Shown here piece by piece: positions 1 through 6,790 of a stretch of DNA of 33,097 nt (position 1 is its first letter; each line of letters starts with the position of its first letter). Made by a program: the position numbers and the translations under genes. The notes beneath the pieces were generated by a model that was not told the origin of the DNA, did no database searches, and saw only the letters and a list, made by a program, of their open reading frames with translations. Source of the stretch: CAYMLQ01 sp964390795 (lineage in GTDB: Bacteria; Verrucomicrobiota; Kiritimatiellia; RFP12; UBA1067); the NCBI GenBank assembly GCA_964390795.1, contig CAYMLQ010000024.1, forward strand, positions 1-33,097. Reading direction: 5' to 3'.

Positions 1-1
1 A

Positions 2-21
2 ATCGTCAGCCATCGTCAGCC
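2..21. repeat. Short tandem repeat, 2 x 10 bp
   Basis: ATCGTCAGCC occurs twice in tandem at the left edge, followed by a partial third copy. The rest of 22-167 holds no gene. A TTGACG-like hexamer near 88-93 has no convincing -10 partner. The significance of the repeat is unknown. Confidence 0.5.
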
Positions 22-167
22 AACAGCCAAATACGGCTTGAACGAAACGAAAGCCGCATGTTATAGTACGTTAACGGTGCTTGGTTTGACGGTGTTGCTT
101 GTTTTAACCAGTGGCCATTTCAACTTAATTACGTTTGTCGTTCAGCAAACAAAGGATGGAGGATTCA

Positions 168-908
168 GTGAATAAAGGTTCCATTTTCGCGGCAATCTGC
201 CTAGGTTCGCTCGTTGCGTCGGCACAGTCCTATGACTACGGGAAATCAGGCAAGTCCTCGGAATCCGTTTTTACACCCGGGTTCCACTGGATCCAGAACC
301 GGGGCTCCGATTTTTGTGATATCTTTCATTTCGGCATCGGCATGACCCATGGAAATCCGGTGACGGGCCCGTTGACCCCCAGCATGGGTATCCACGCCCA
401 AGTGACCGACTACGGCCACCTCGGGTACGTCGTTTTTGCCGGTGGCTCAGTCGAAATGGAAGGCCGCGGCTTCGGCGTTTACCCTGAATTCCGGGAAATA
501 GGCGGCTTTGGCCCTTGGAAGACCTGGGCCGTCTCGCAGGATTCGGACATCGTGAGCTTCTACAAGGATCCCAAGCGGAGCCGGGGCTGGTCCGCACGCA
601 TGGACGGCAGTGAATCGTTTAACGACGACTCGGCCCACACCGTGATCCACAAAGACCCGGACAGCATGTCAACCACATGGAATCACCACCCCCGCGGCTG
701 GCACAACTTCGCCTATACCGGCTTAGAGGTCGCCCTCCCAATCGGCATCCCCTATACCCCGCTTGACACCCATCTGGGCATCACGGTCCGCGCCGGCGTC
801 GACACCTCTCAGGTGGCCGACTTCGTGTTGGGCTGGTTCGGTCTTGACTTCTGGCACGACGACCTCCGCCGTTCCGACATTGCCACGGGCACTCGCGGCA
901 CCCGCTGA
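168..908 (+). CDS. Secreted protein of unknown function
   Basis: This is a 246-residue protein that I do not recognise. I chose the GTG at 168 because GGAGG (158-162) lies 5 nt upstream and translation then begins directly with a signal peptide (MNKGSIFAAICLGSLVASAQS), with likely cleavage after about residue 20. Upstream in-frame starts at 135 (TTG) and 156 (ATG) lack this spacing. The mature part is rich in Gly, Trp, His and Asp. It contains several HWIQ, FHFGIG and GWHNF-type aromatic segments, and it ends with an acidic/aromatic stretch (LGWFGLDFWHDDLR) before a Ser/Thr/Arg tail. No catalytic motif is evident. It is a single-gene unit closed by a strong terminator, so it is probably not co-transcribed with the sigma factor that follows. 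A periplasmic or surface location is inferred from the signal peptide only. Confidence 0.75.
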   Translation: MNKGSIFAAICLGSLVASAQSYDYGKSGKSSESVFTPGFHWIQNRGSDFCDIFHFGIGMTHGNPVTGPLTPSMGIHAQVTDYGHLGYVVFAGGSVEMEGRGFGVYPEFREIGGFGPWKTWAVSQDSDIVSFYKDPKRSRGWSARMDGSESFNDDSAHTVIHKDPDSMSTTWNHHPRGWHNFAYTGLEVALPIGIPYTPLDTHLGITVRAGVDTSQVADFVLGWFGLDFWHDDLRRSDIATGTRGTR

Positions 909-955
909 GCGGCGTCATCCTTCCTGATACGGCGGGACGCCAACGCCGTTGTGAC

Positions 956-990
956 AAACCCGTCCCGCAGGTGCGAGACGGGTTTTTTTT
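956..990 (+). terminator. Rho-independent terminator
   Basis: The arms AAACCCGTCCCGCA (956-969) and TGCGAGACGGGTTT (972-985) pair over 14 positions with a single C-A mismatch and a 2-nt loop. An eight-T run follows (983-990). It closes the secreted-protein gene. The T-run ends only 18 nt before the ATG of the ECF sigma gene. Confidence 0.9.
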
Positions 991-1008
991 GTCAGCCCAA
1001 AGCATCTT

Positions 1009-1782
1009 ATGTCCGCAGATCCTACGAGAGCATGCGCGTTCGAGCCGCCGGTTGGTGCGCGGCGTGCCGACGTCTTCCACACCACGCGCTGGACGCAAGT
1101 CAGGCACGCCAAGGTGGACTCGCCGGAAGGCCGTCGCGCGCTCTCTGAACTCTGCGTCGCCTATTACGAGCCGGTGACCACCTTTCTGCGTTACGAACTG
1201 CGCGACAGAACGGGTGATGCCGCGCGTGACCTCGCGCATGATTTCTTCGCCCAACTCTTGTCAGGGAACTGTGCCTTCAACGCCGAAAAGGAGCGCGGAC
1301 GGTTCCGCTCCTACCTGCTGGGCGCCGTCAAGCACTTCCTGTCCCATCGGCGCGAAGCCGACAACCGCCTCAAGCGCGGCGGCGGCGCAGAGATGATTCC
1401 GCTCGACGACGAGGAGCGGTCTCTGGCCGATGTCATCCCGGACAACACGACACTCTCCCCTGACGCGGACTTTGACCGCCAATGGGCGCTGGCGGTCGTG
1501 GCGCATGCGTTCGACGCGCTCACGCGCGAATGCGCAGATGCTGGACGATCGACTTTCTTTGAACAAGTCAAACCGTGGCTGGTCGGCGACGCCGCACACG
1601 GCGATCAGGCGGCCATGGCCGGCGCGTGCGGAATGAACGCGAACGCGTTTAAAGTGGCCGTCCATCGTCTCCGGCAGCGCTATCGCGAGTTGATCCGGGA
1701 CGAGGTGTCCGGCACACTGGAAGACCCCGGTCTGATAGACAGTGAGATGCGCGCGCTGTTCGCCGCGCTTGAAAAAACTTAA
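1009..1782 (+). CDS. ECF RNA polymerase sigma factor (kinase-linked type)
   Basis: The 257-residue protein directs RNA polymerase to a specific promoter set. The N-terminal FHTTRWTQV motif followed by a region-2 helix block (LCVAYYEPVTTFLRYELRD, then DLAHDFFAQLL) is the pattern of PVC ECF sigma factors encoded beside Ser/Thr kinases. Residues 90-115 (KERGRFRSYLLGAVKHFL) fit the DNA-melting part of region 2. The C-terminal segment MNANAFKVAVHRLRQRYREL is a region-4 helix-turn-helix. No anti-sigma gene is present. The kinase starts 42 nt downstream and is probably the regulatory partner, as in related loci (inference from known gene order). The start codon sits just after a terminator T-run, with no strong Shine-Dalgarno sequence. 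Confidence 0.9.
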   Translation: MSADPTRACAFEPPVGARRADVFHTTRWTQVRHAKVDSPEGRRALSELCVAYYEPVTTFLRYELRDRTGDAARDLAHDFFAQLLSGNCAFNAEKERGRFRSYLLGAVKHFLSHRREADNRLKRGGGAEMIPLDDEERSLADVIPDNTTLSPDADFDRQWALAVVAHAFDALTRECADAGRSTFFEQVKPWLVGDAAHGDQAAMAGACGMNANAFKVAVHRLRQRYRELIRDEVSGTLEDPGLIDSEMRALFAALEKT

Positions 1783-1789
1783 AATGTCG

Positions 1790-1824
1790 TGTAACCGGTC
1801 GCCGGTTCCGCGTCAGGAAAGGGT
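1790..1824 (+). promoter_or_regulatory. Candidate ECF-type promoter/leader, copy 1
   Basis: TGTAACC (1790-1796) is followed, 15 nt after TGTAAC, by CGTC (1811-1814). These resemble the -35 and -10 elements of ECF promoters. The block runs into CAGGAAAGGG and the kinase start codon. The same arrangement with the same 15-nt spacing recurs at 4317-4351, which is the main evidence that it is functional. CGTC lies very near the ATG, so the transcript leader would be extremely short. Self-activation by the adjacent sigma factor is inference. Confidence 0.45.
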
Positions 1825-4305
1825 ATGACCGAGATGTCACAACATTCACAAGCCTGTCCGAAATGCGGCGCATGCCTGCCCGTCGAAGCCACCGCCGGCC
1901 TTTGCCCCCGTTGCCTGATGGAAGGGGCCTTGTCGCAAACGATGCCGGACACCTTGCCGATGACAGACAGGGAAAGGCCTTCGCCTGCGGACCTCGCCCC
2001 CCATTTCCCTCACTTGGACATTCTTGAGTATCTCGGCCGCGGCGGCATGGGCGTCGTCTACAAGGCGCGGCAGAAGAGCCTCAACCGTCTCGTCGCCCTT
2101 AAGCTGCTCGCGCCCGAAAGCGTGGGCGATGAACGGTTTGCCAAGCGCTTCGCAAAGGAAGCGCAAGCGCTCGCCGCGCTCAATCACCCGAACATCGTCA
2201 CCATCTACGATTTCGGTCAGGCCGGGGGCTTCTACTACCTGCTCATGGAGTTTGTCGACGGCGTCAACCTGCGGCAGGCCATGCAGGCCTCAAAATTCAC
2301 GCCCGAAGAGGCGCTCGCCATCGTGCCGCCCATCTGCGTCGCCCTGCAGTATGCCCACGAGCACGGCGTCGTCCACCGCGATATCAAGCCGGAAAACCTC
2401 CTCCTGGATAAAGAGGGTCACGTCAAGATCGCCGACTTCGGCATCGCCAAGATGCTGAACGTGGAGACGACCGAAGTCGGTGTCACCGAAAGCCTGCACG
2501 CGGGCACGCCGCAGTACATGGCTCCCGAGCAGAAGGAGTGTCGTCCCACCGACCACCGCGCAGACATCTACTCACTCGGCGTCCTCCTATATGAGCTTCT
2601 CACCGGCGAGCTGCCGGGGAAACCGCTGACTCCGCCCTCCAAGAAAGTCATCGTCGATGTTCGCCTGGACGAGATCGTCCTGCGTGCCCTGGACGAAAAC
2701 CCGGAGCGGCGTTACCAGACGATTGCGGAAGTCAAAACGCTGGTCGAGACGGTCGCCTCTGCCACCGAAGCCCAACGGCAGGGCTTGACGACATCTGCTC
2801 GCAAGCATCGCTTATTCACACGGGTTGGAATTGCCGTCCTGCTTATGTCGAGTATCGCCGCCACCTGGACGGCCTTAAACGGCATCGGCTGGACGGCTCA
2901 TTCATACAACGAAAGGAAACAACAAATGAACACCAATACATCGGCCGCGGTTCTCGCCTCGCTGCTCGCAGTCACCGGCTGCGTGGAGACAGCCCAAACC
3001 AAACCAGGCGAGAACGTACTGCCACTAACCGTACTTACCGACCCCTCGCAGTTGCAGTACGAGAACCTGGAGGTTAAGCGCGTGTCCAATGGCGACTCTT
3101 TGAGTGCCGGAGCCTATAAGTATGTACCCGACAACAGGGCGCACTCCATGCTGCTGGAATTGCAGCCAATCGATCTGTCCAAGGCATCAGAGCTTCGGTT
3201 CGAGGTGAAAAAGGACGAGTCCTACGGGCGTATTAAAATCACGTTGCGTGACTTCGAAAATCTGGTTTCGGACAGCATCGATGTCACCCCATACATCTCC
3301 GGCGTGCATGACGGGTATCAGGTTGTTCGCATCCCGACGCAAGCCTTCAAGACGCGGGGATGGGACATGCAGTCAGTCAAGCTGCTGTTTATCGGAGATC
3401 AAGCTCGGAGAGACAAAGACGGCCCCTCTTTTTCCATCAGGGTGATCGAAGCCGGTTTTTCGCAAAAGGTTCAACCTCAAGCGGCACAGCGTGAGCCGGT
3501 GGTGAATTTAAAGGCTCCGAAGAAAGCGCCTTTGCAGGGTGCTGTTGTGACAGGAAGGCAGTCTTGGGCTTCCATTGGCGAAACCAAAGAGGAGGCACTC
3601 AAGAGGTACGGTGAACCAACATGGATAGGATGCAAGGATGCTGAAAGTACGGCAATTGGCATAACAAAGGCGCAAGTCCAGGGAGAGCCAGACCAAACAT
3701 TGACCTTTTATTCCAACAAAGAGGGCAAGTGCATTCTCGGGGAAATAGAGTATTCTCCCAAAGACAAAGAAAATTTAGAGACTTTGAAAAACAGAATCCT
3801 CGAAGTCAATTCAGATGGAAAATCATGGACTTTCCGCCCCGGCACGTCTCATGGCTGGCCAACGTACAATCGTGACGGTGCAACCGTTTTCGTATTTGCT
3901 AACAAAAACCAATATGCCGCCAGATTAGATGCCTATTTGTATTACTGTCAATCCGCTAAAGCGGAACTTAAGCGGACTGCGGAAAAGAAGGACGTGAGTT
4001 CCGATGGGAAACTGACGGTGCCTGAGAAAAAGACCGTGACACTGACCAAGCCCTATCCGACCGCAGACAAGGGCGATGCAACGGACAAGATCTCCGTCCA
4101 ATATGCCGTCATCGAACTCGGCAAGCAGGCCGGGCTCGGATATCAGTGGGATGAATCGTTCAAAAATACGGCTCCGGCCTGTCAGAGGTGGGTCACCCCG
4201 AATATCAAAGGTAAACCGTTCAACGCTGCGATGCAGGCGCTTCTCGACCCCGTCGGCCTCACCTATGAGTTGCGCGGAAACGAAATCGTGTTGAAAAAGA
4301 AATAG
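1825..4305 (+). CDS. Membrane Ser/Thr protein kinase with zinc-ribbon and C-terminal STN-like sensor region
   Basis: The predicted protein has 826 residues. It begins with a zinc-ribbon (CPKCG at 11-15, CPRC at 27-30), followed by a Hanks-type kinase domain (about 65-310): glycine loop GRGGMG 71-76, Lys93, catalytic HRDIKPEN 184-191, DFG 204-206 and APE 233-235. All key catalytic residues are present. A transmembrane helix spans about 332-355. The extracytoplasmic part holds a jelly-roll-like region (about 395-565), a segment containing WASIGETKEEALKRYGEP, and a C-terminal STN-like domain. Residues 368-386 form a second hydrophobic segment that reads as a complete lipoprotein signal (SLLAVTGC), with its own upstream AAAGGA and an ATG at 2926. 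ATG 1834 is an alternative start. It probably senses an envelope cue and controls the upstream ECF sigma factor (inference). Confidence 0.85.
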   Translation: MTEMSQHSQACPKCGACLPVEATAGLCPRCLMEGALSQTMPDTLPMTDRERPSPADLAPHFPHLDILEYLGRGGMGVVYKARQKSLNRLVALKLLAPESVGDERFAKRFAKEAQALAALNHPNIVTIYDFGQAGGFYYLLMEFVDGVNLRQAMQASKFTPEEALAIVPPICVALQYAHEHGVVHRDIKPENLLLDKEGHVKIADFGIAKMLNVETTEVGVTESLHAGTPQYMAPEQKECRPTDHRADIYSLGVLLYELLTGELPGKPLTPPSKKVIVDVRLDEIVLRALDENPERRYQTIAEVKTLVETVASATEAQRQGLTTSARKHRLFTRVGIAVLLMSSIAATWTALNGIGWTAHSYNERKQQMNTNTSAAVLASLLAVTGCVETAQTKPGENVLPLTVLTDPSQLQYENLEVKRVSNGDSLSAGAYKYVPDNRAHSMLLELQPIDLSKASELRFEVKKDESYGRIKITLRDFENLVSDSIDVTPYISGVHDGYQVVRIPTQAFKTRGWDMQSVKLLFIGDQARRDKDGPSFSIRVIEAGFSQKVQPQAAQREPVVNLKAPKKAPLQGAVVTGRQSWASIGETKEEALKRYGEPTWIGCKDAESTAIGITKAQVQGEPDQTLTFYSNKEGKCILGEIEYSPKDKENLETLKNRILEVNSDGKSWTFRPGTSHGWPTYNRDGATVFVFANKNQYAARLDAYLYYCQSAKAELKRTAEKKDVSSDGKLTVPEKKTVTLTKPYPTADKGDATDKISVQYAVIELGKQAGLGYQWDESFKNTAPACQRWVTPNIKGKPFNAAMQALLDPVGLTYELRGNEIVLKKK
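2926..4305 (+). other. Possible internal translation start producing a separate lipoprotein
   Basis: The ATG at 2926 is in frame with the kinase (codon 368) and is preceded by GAAAGGAAACAACAA, a good ribosome-binding site. From this ATG the protein begins MNTNTSAAVLASLLAVTGC, a textbook type II signal peptide with lipobox VTGC, giving 459 residues. The downstream paralogue at 4431 starts with a matching leader (AGGGAAACAGCAA then ATGAACAC) and a related signal peptide. Two readings are possible: kinase and lipoprotein genes fused by loss of a stop codon, or both forms are made from one gene. Confidence 0.4.
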
Positions 4306-4316
4306 TCTTAAATCCG

Positions 4317-4390
4317 TGTAACCAAACACTCCGTTCACGTCAGGAAGGTGTATGAGCGAGATGTCTAACAAGCGTACGCCAGAAAGGTGT
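4317..4390 (+). pseudogene. Duplicated kinase promoter and start-codon remnant
   Basis: TGTAACC (4317-4323), 15 nt, CGTC (4338-4341), AGGAAGGTGT and ATGAGCGAGATGTC repeat the block at 1790-1839 upstream of the intact kinase. The reading frame from ATG 4352 (MSEMS...) matches the kinase N-terminus (MTEMS...) for only a few residues. It is out of frame with the secreted paralogue at 4431. The simplest reading is a tandem copy of the kinase gene from which the kinase and transmembrane domains were deleted. The promoter may still drive the next gene. Confidence 0.5.
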
Positions 4391-4430
4391 CGGATGGGCA
4401 ACTCACTCCTGCAAAGAAGGGAAACAGCAA

Positions 4431-5183
4431 ATGAACACGACCAGATTGGTTGCAGTCCTCGCATCGCTACTCGCAGTCACCGTCGACGCAGAGACGGCAA
4501 CGGCATCCGTCAAAGGGATGACAGGAGCCGAGCAAAAACTTGTCACGCTGACAAAGCCATACCCGATCTCATTCAAGGGAGCGACCTCAGACAAACTCGC
4601 TGTCCAATACGCCGTCCTTGAGCTTAGCAAGCAAGTCGGGCTCAAGTACAATTGGGACGAGTCGTTCAAGAACACCGACCCCATCTGCCGCGAATGGGCC
4701 CATCCTGACATTAAGAACAAGCCCTTCCGCACAGCCATGCAGGAACTGCTCACGCCCGTTGGCCTCACGTACGACTTGCGCGAAAATGCGATTGTGTTAA
4801 AGAAGCTGATTGTGGAAGGCGAAGGGTGGAGAGGCTTCAGGATCGGCGCCAAACGCGATGCTCTCATCAAGGAATTGGGGAAACCCGACACCGATCCAAA
4901 CGGCAAGTGGCTCCAATGGAAGACGAAATACGCCATCCATTGCATGATCGACGACGTGAGAGGTGCCACGGAGCTTCGGTTTGACAGTGACTTTAAGGGC
5001 CAAACCGCAGCGGGTATTGGAATAGGATCGTCCCTCAAACAGGCGCTTGCCGCATATGGCGAACCCTCAGCGCGGAAAGACAACGGCAACGTCAAACAAT
5101 TGACTTGGGAGTCTAAAGGCATCCTGATCGGGTTCATCCAGGACAAAGCCACCCAAGTCGTTATCTTCTTGCCCAAGGGTTGA
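4431..5183 (+). CDS. Secreted STN-like domain protein, paralogue of the kinase C-terminus
   Basis: The 250-residue protein has a signal peptide (MNTTRLVAVLASLLAVTVDA) closely resembling the internal signal of the kinase but lacking the lipobox cysteine. It is therefore probably cleaved by signal peptidase I. Residues about 35-125 are an STN-like domain nearly colinear with the kinase C-terminus (shared VTLTKPYP, VQYAV, WDESFKNT, GLTY and IVLKK). Residues about 130-250 contain two short related segments (GFRIGAKRDALIKELGKPD and GIGIGSSLKQALAAYGEPS) that match WASIGETKEEALKRYGEP in the kinase. Domain order is reversed relative to the kinase. The ribosome-binding site is AAGGGAAACAGCAA. It may bind the same ligand as the kinase sensor region, as a decoy or partner (inference). 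Confidence 0.75.
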   Translation: MNTTRLVAVLASLLAVTVDAETATASVKGMTGAEQKLVTLTKPYPISFKGATSDKLAVQYAVLELSKQVGLKYNWDESFKNTDPICREWAHPDIKNKPFRTAMQELLTPVGLTYDLRENAIVLKKLIVEGEGWRGFRIGAKRDALIKELGKPDTDPNGKWLQWKTKYAIHCMIDDVRGATELRFDSDFKGQTAAGIGIGSSLKQALAAYGEPSARKDNGNVKQLTWESKGILIGFIQDKATQVVIFLPKG

Positions 5184-5290
5184 AATTCATGAAACCCGCC
5201 AGCCCTGTTTCACTGACAATTCGGGCGCGCTCTATACGCAGCGACAACGGACCGCGAGCGTCTTGGAGCGGAGCGCCTTCGCGTTCCGGC

Positions 5291-5310
5291 CGGCGCGGGA
5301 AGCCGCGCCG
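5291..5310. repeat. GC-rich hairpin between convergent genes
   Basis: CGGCGCGG-GAAG-CCGCGCCG is a perfect 8-bp stem with a 4-nt loop. It lies in the 239-bp gap between two convergent genes. There is no T-run, so it is a weak terminator candidate. It may equally be another REP-like hairpin family. Nothing else was identified in 5184-5422. Confidence 0.4.
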
Positions 5311-5422
5311 CTCCATGCCCGACGAACACGTCTATTTCCAGTCGCGCGCCAACCTCGAAAGACGCGGGGCGAGAGGTGGCGAGCGGCTTAACGCGGTCGG
5401 TCAATGTTTGATGTTGCTTGTG

Positions 5423-6718
5423 CTAAAGCGTTCCGTTCTCCAAGGCCCATTTCCAATAAGGGAGCACACGTACACCGGGGGCTTCGTCATCCTCAAGCCA
5501 TGTGACGATCAAACAGCGGCTGCCAGGCATCTCTGCCGCCGCTTCCCTCAGCGCGCGCAGTTCCCGCTCGCGTGTTTCGTCTTTCTCCAACGTCCAACAG
5601 CACTGGATTAGCATTTTTCCTATCGGATCGTCCACGATGAAATCAACCTCATGCCCCGCTTTCGTCCGATAGTAGTCAGGACGAGATCCTCGACGCCGCA
5701 ACTGCAGGAAGACCAAGCTTTCCAGATAGCGCCCCTGATCCGCTGTCTGCCCCAAAGCAAACGCTCTCTGTAATCCGACATCGATCGCATACAGTCGGCG
5801 GTCATTTACCTGTCGGCGGCGTACAGACCGGTCGTGAATCTCAACCGGGAAACACAGATACGCGTCCTGCAAGTGATCGAGATAGGCGAGCAACGAGTTC
5901 TTGGCAACAGGAATACCTAAGGCCTTCAGCGTCCCCGTAAACCGGGTCAGACTCAACGCCGCACCCGGATTCTGAAGAATCTGCCGCACCAGCGCACGCA
6001 GCGCGACAACATTCGTCACCGCATGTCTATCCACCACGTCCCGAAGAATCACGGCACCGATGTACTCTTGCAGAACATCACGCCGCAACGAGGCCTCTAC
6101 TCCCTGAACCTCCGGGAACCCGCCGGTCTCGAAATAGCGCCCGGCCGCATGTTGCATCGCCGACCTCATCTGCGCACCGACCGCTCCTGTCCTGGACACT
6201 TGAATACCGTTAAACGCGCAGAACTCTTCAAAGTCGAGAGGGAAGACCTCCGTCGCCAAACCCCTTCCGCGCAAACTCGACCCGATTTCCGAACCCAACA
6301 GCTTGGCCGATGATCCCGTGACCGTGATCTCAACTTTCTCCGCATCGAGAAGCCGCCGAACGAACTGCTCCCAGCCGTCCACCAACTGGATCTCATCAAA
6401 GAAGAGATAACAGGTCTGCTTTCTGTATGTGGGATTCAGCGCATAGAAACACTCGGGTATCCACTTCAGATCGCGGATCGACAAACCCGCCAGCCGGTCG
6501 TCTTCAAAGTTCAGATAGAGCAACTGCTCCCGCGCAACGCCTTGCGCCAGGAGTTCGCGCATCCGCTGGAAGCAGAGCCAGGTCTTACCTGTGCGCCTCA
6601 TCCCGATCAGCACGGAGACCTTGCCCGGCAAGCGCTTGACGTTCACAGAACGCGTCACCGGCAACGGGATTTCGCGCCGCAAAGACTCATTCACCAGCTC
6701 TTCTATGACCGATTTCAT
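5423..6718 (-). CDS. AAA_14 / DUF4143 family ATPase
   Basis: The 431-residue protein carries a P-loop GMRRTGKT (about 38-45), a Walker B segment YLFFDEIQ and a following TGSSAKLLGSEI sensor-like stretch. These are the hallmarks of the AAA_14 ATPase domain. The C-terminal half (RYLESLVFLQLRRRG, then YYRTKAGHEVDFIVDD) is the DUF4143 nuclease-like fold, with D and E residues in the VDFIVDD region. The length is typical. The family's cellular role is poorly known. Such genes are often patchily distributed and sit outside operons, which fits here: it is flanked by unrelated genes, its upstream region is distinctly AT-rich, and an 18-bp direct repeat lies just before the start. No Shine-Dalgarno sequence is visible, so translation may be leaderless. 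Confidence 0.9.
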   Translation of the reverse strand: MKSVIEELVNESLRREIPLPVTRSVNVKRLPGKVSVLIGMRRTGKTWLCFQRMRELLAQGVAREQLLYLNFEDDRLAGLSIRDLKWIPECFYALNPTYRKQTCYLFFDEIQLVDGWEQFVRRLLDAEKVEITVTGSSAKLLGSEIGSSLRGRGLATEVFPLDFEEFCAFNGIQVSRTGAVGAQMRSAMQHAAGRYFETGGFPEVQGVEASLRRDVLQEYIGAVILRDVVDRHAVTNVVALRALVRQILQNPGAALSLTRFTGTLKALGIPVAKNSLLAYLDHLQDAYLCFPVEIHDRSVRRRQVNDRRLYAIDVGLQRAFALGQTADQGRYLESLVFLQLRRRGSRPDYYRTKAGHEVDFIVDDPIGKMLIQCCWTLEKDETRERELRALREAAAEMPGSRCLIVTWLEDDEAPGVRVLPYWKWALENGTL

Positions 6719-6729
6719 GCGACTATATT

Positions 6730-6780
6730 AGCTTTATTGAAAAGCCATATCAAGCGAATATCAGCTTTATTGAAAAGCCA
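6730..6780 (-). promoter_or_regulatory. Pair of 18-bp direct repeats upstream of the AAA ATPase (candidate operator)
   Basis: AGCTTTATTGAAAAGCCA occurs exactly twice, at 6730-6747 and 6763-6780. The starts are 33 bp apart, about three helical turns. The pair lies 12-62 bp upstream of the ATPase start in an AT-rich island. On the minus strand a TAATAT/TATAGT -10-like element adjoins the start codon. Binding by a regulator, possibly the ATPase itself, is inferred. Confidence 0.5.
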
Positions 6781-6790
6781 CATTACGGGC

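Noticed and set aside
4352..4621. Separate small gene starting MSEMSNKRT
   Set aside because: It is out of frame with and overlaps the secreted paralogue. Its first codons match only the kinase start, so it is better explained as a duplication remnant.
5200..5420. Possible tRNA or small RNA in the convergent spacer
   Set aside because: No cloverleaf or T-loop sequence could be found on either strand; only an 8-bp hairpin is present.
5180..5611. 143-residue plus-strand open frame between the STN-like gene and the ATPase
   Set aside because: It overlaps the ATPase 3' end, shows no family motif, and has an Arg/Ser/Gly-rich composition that fits non-coding GC-rich DNA.
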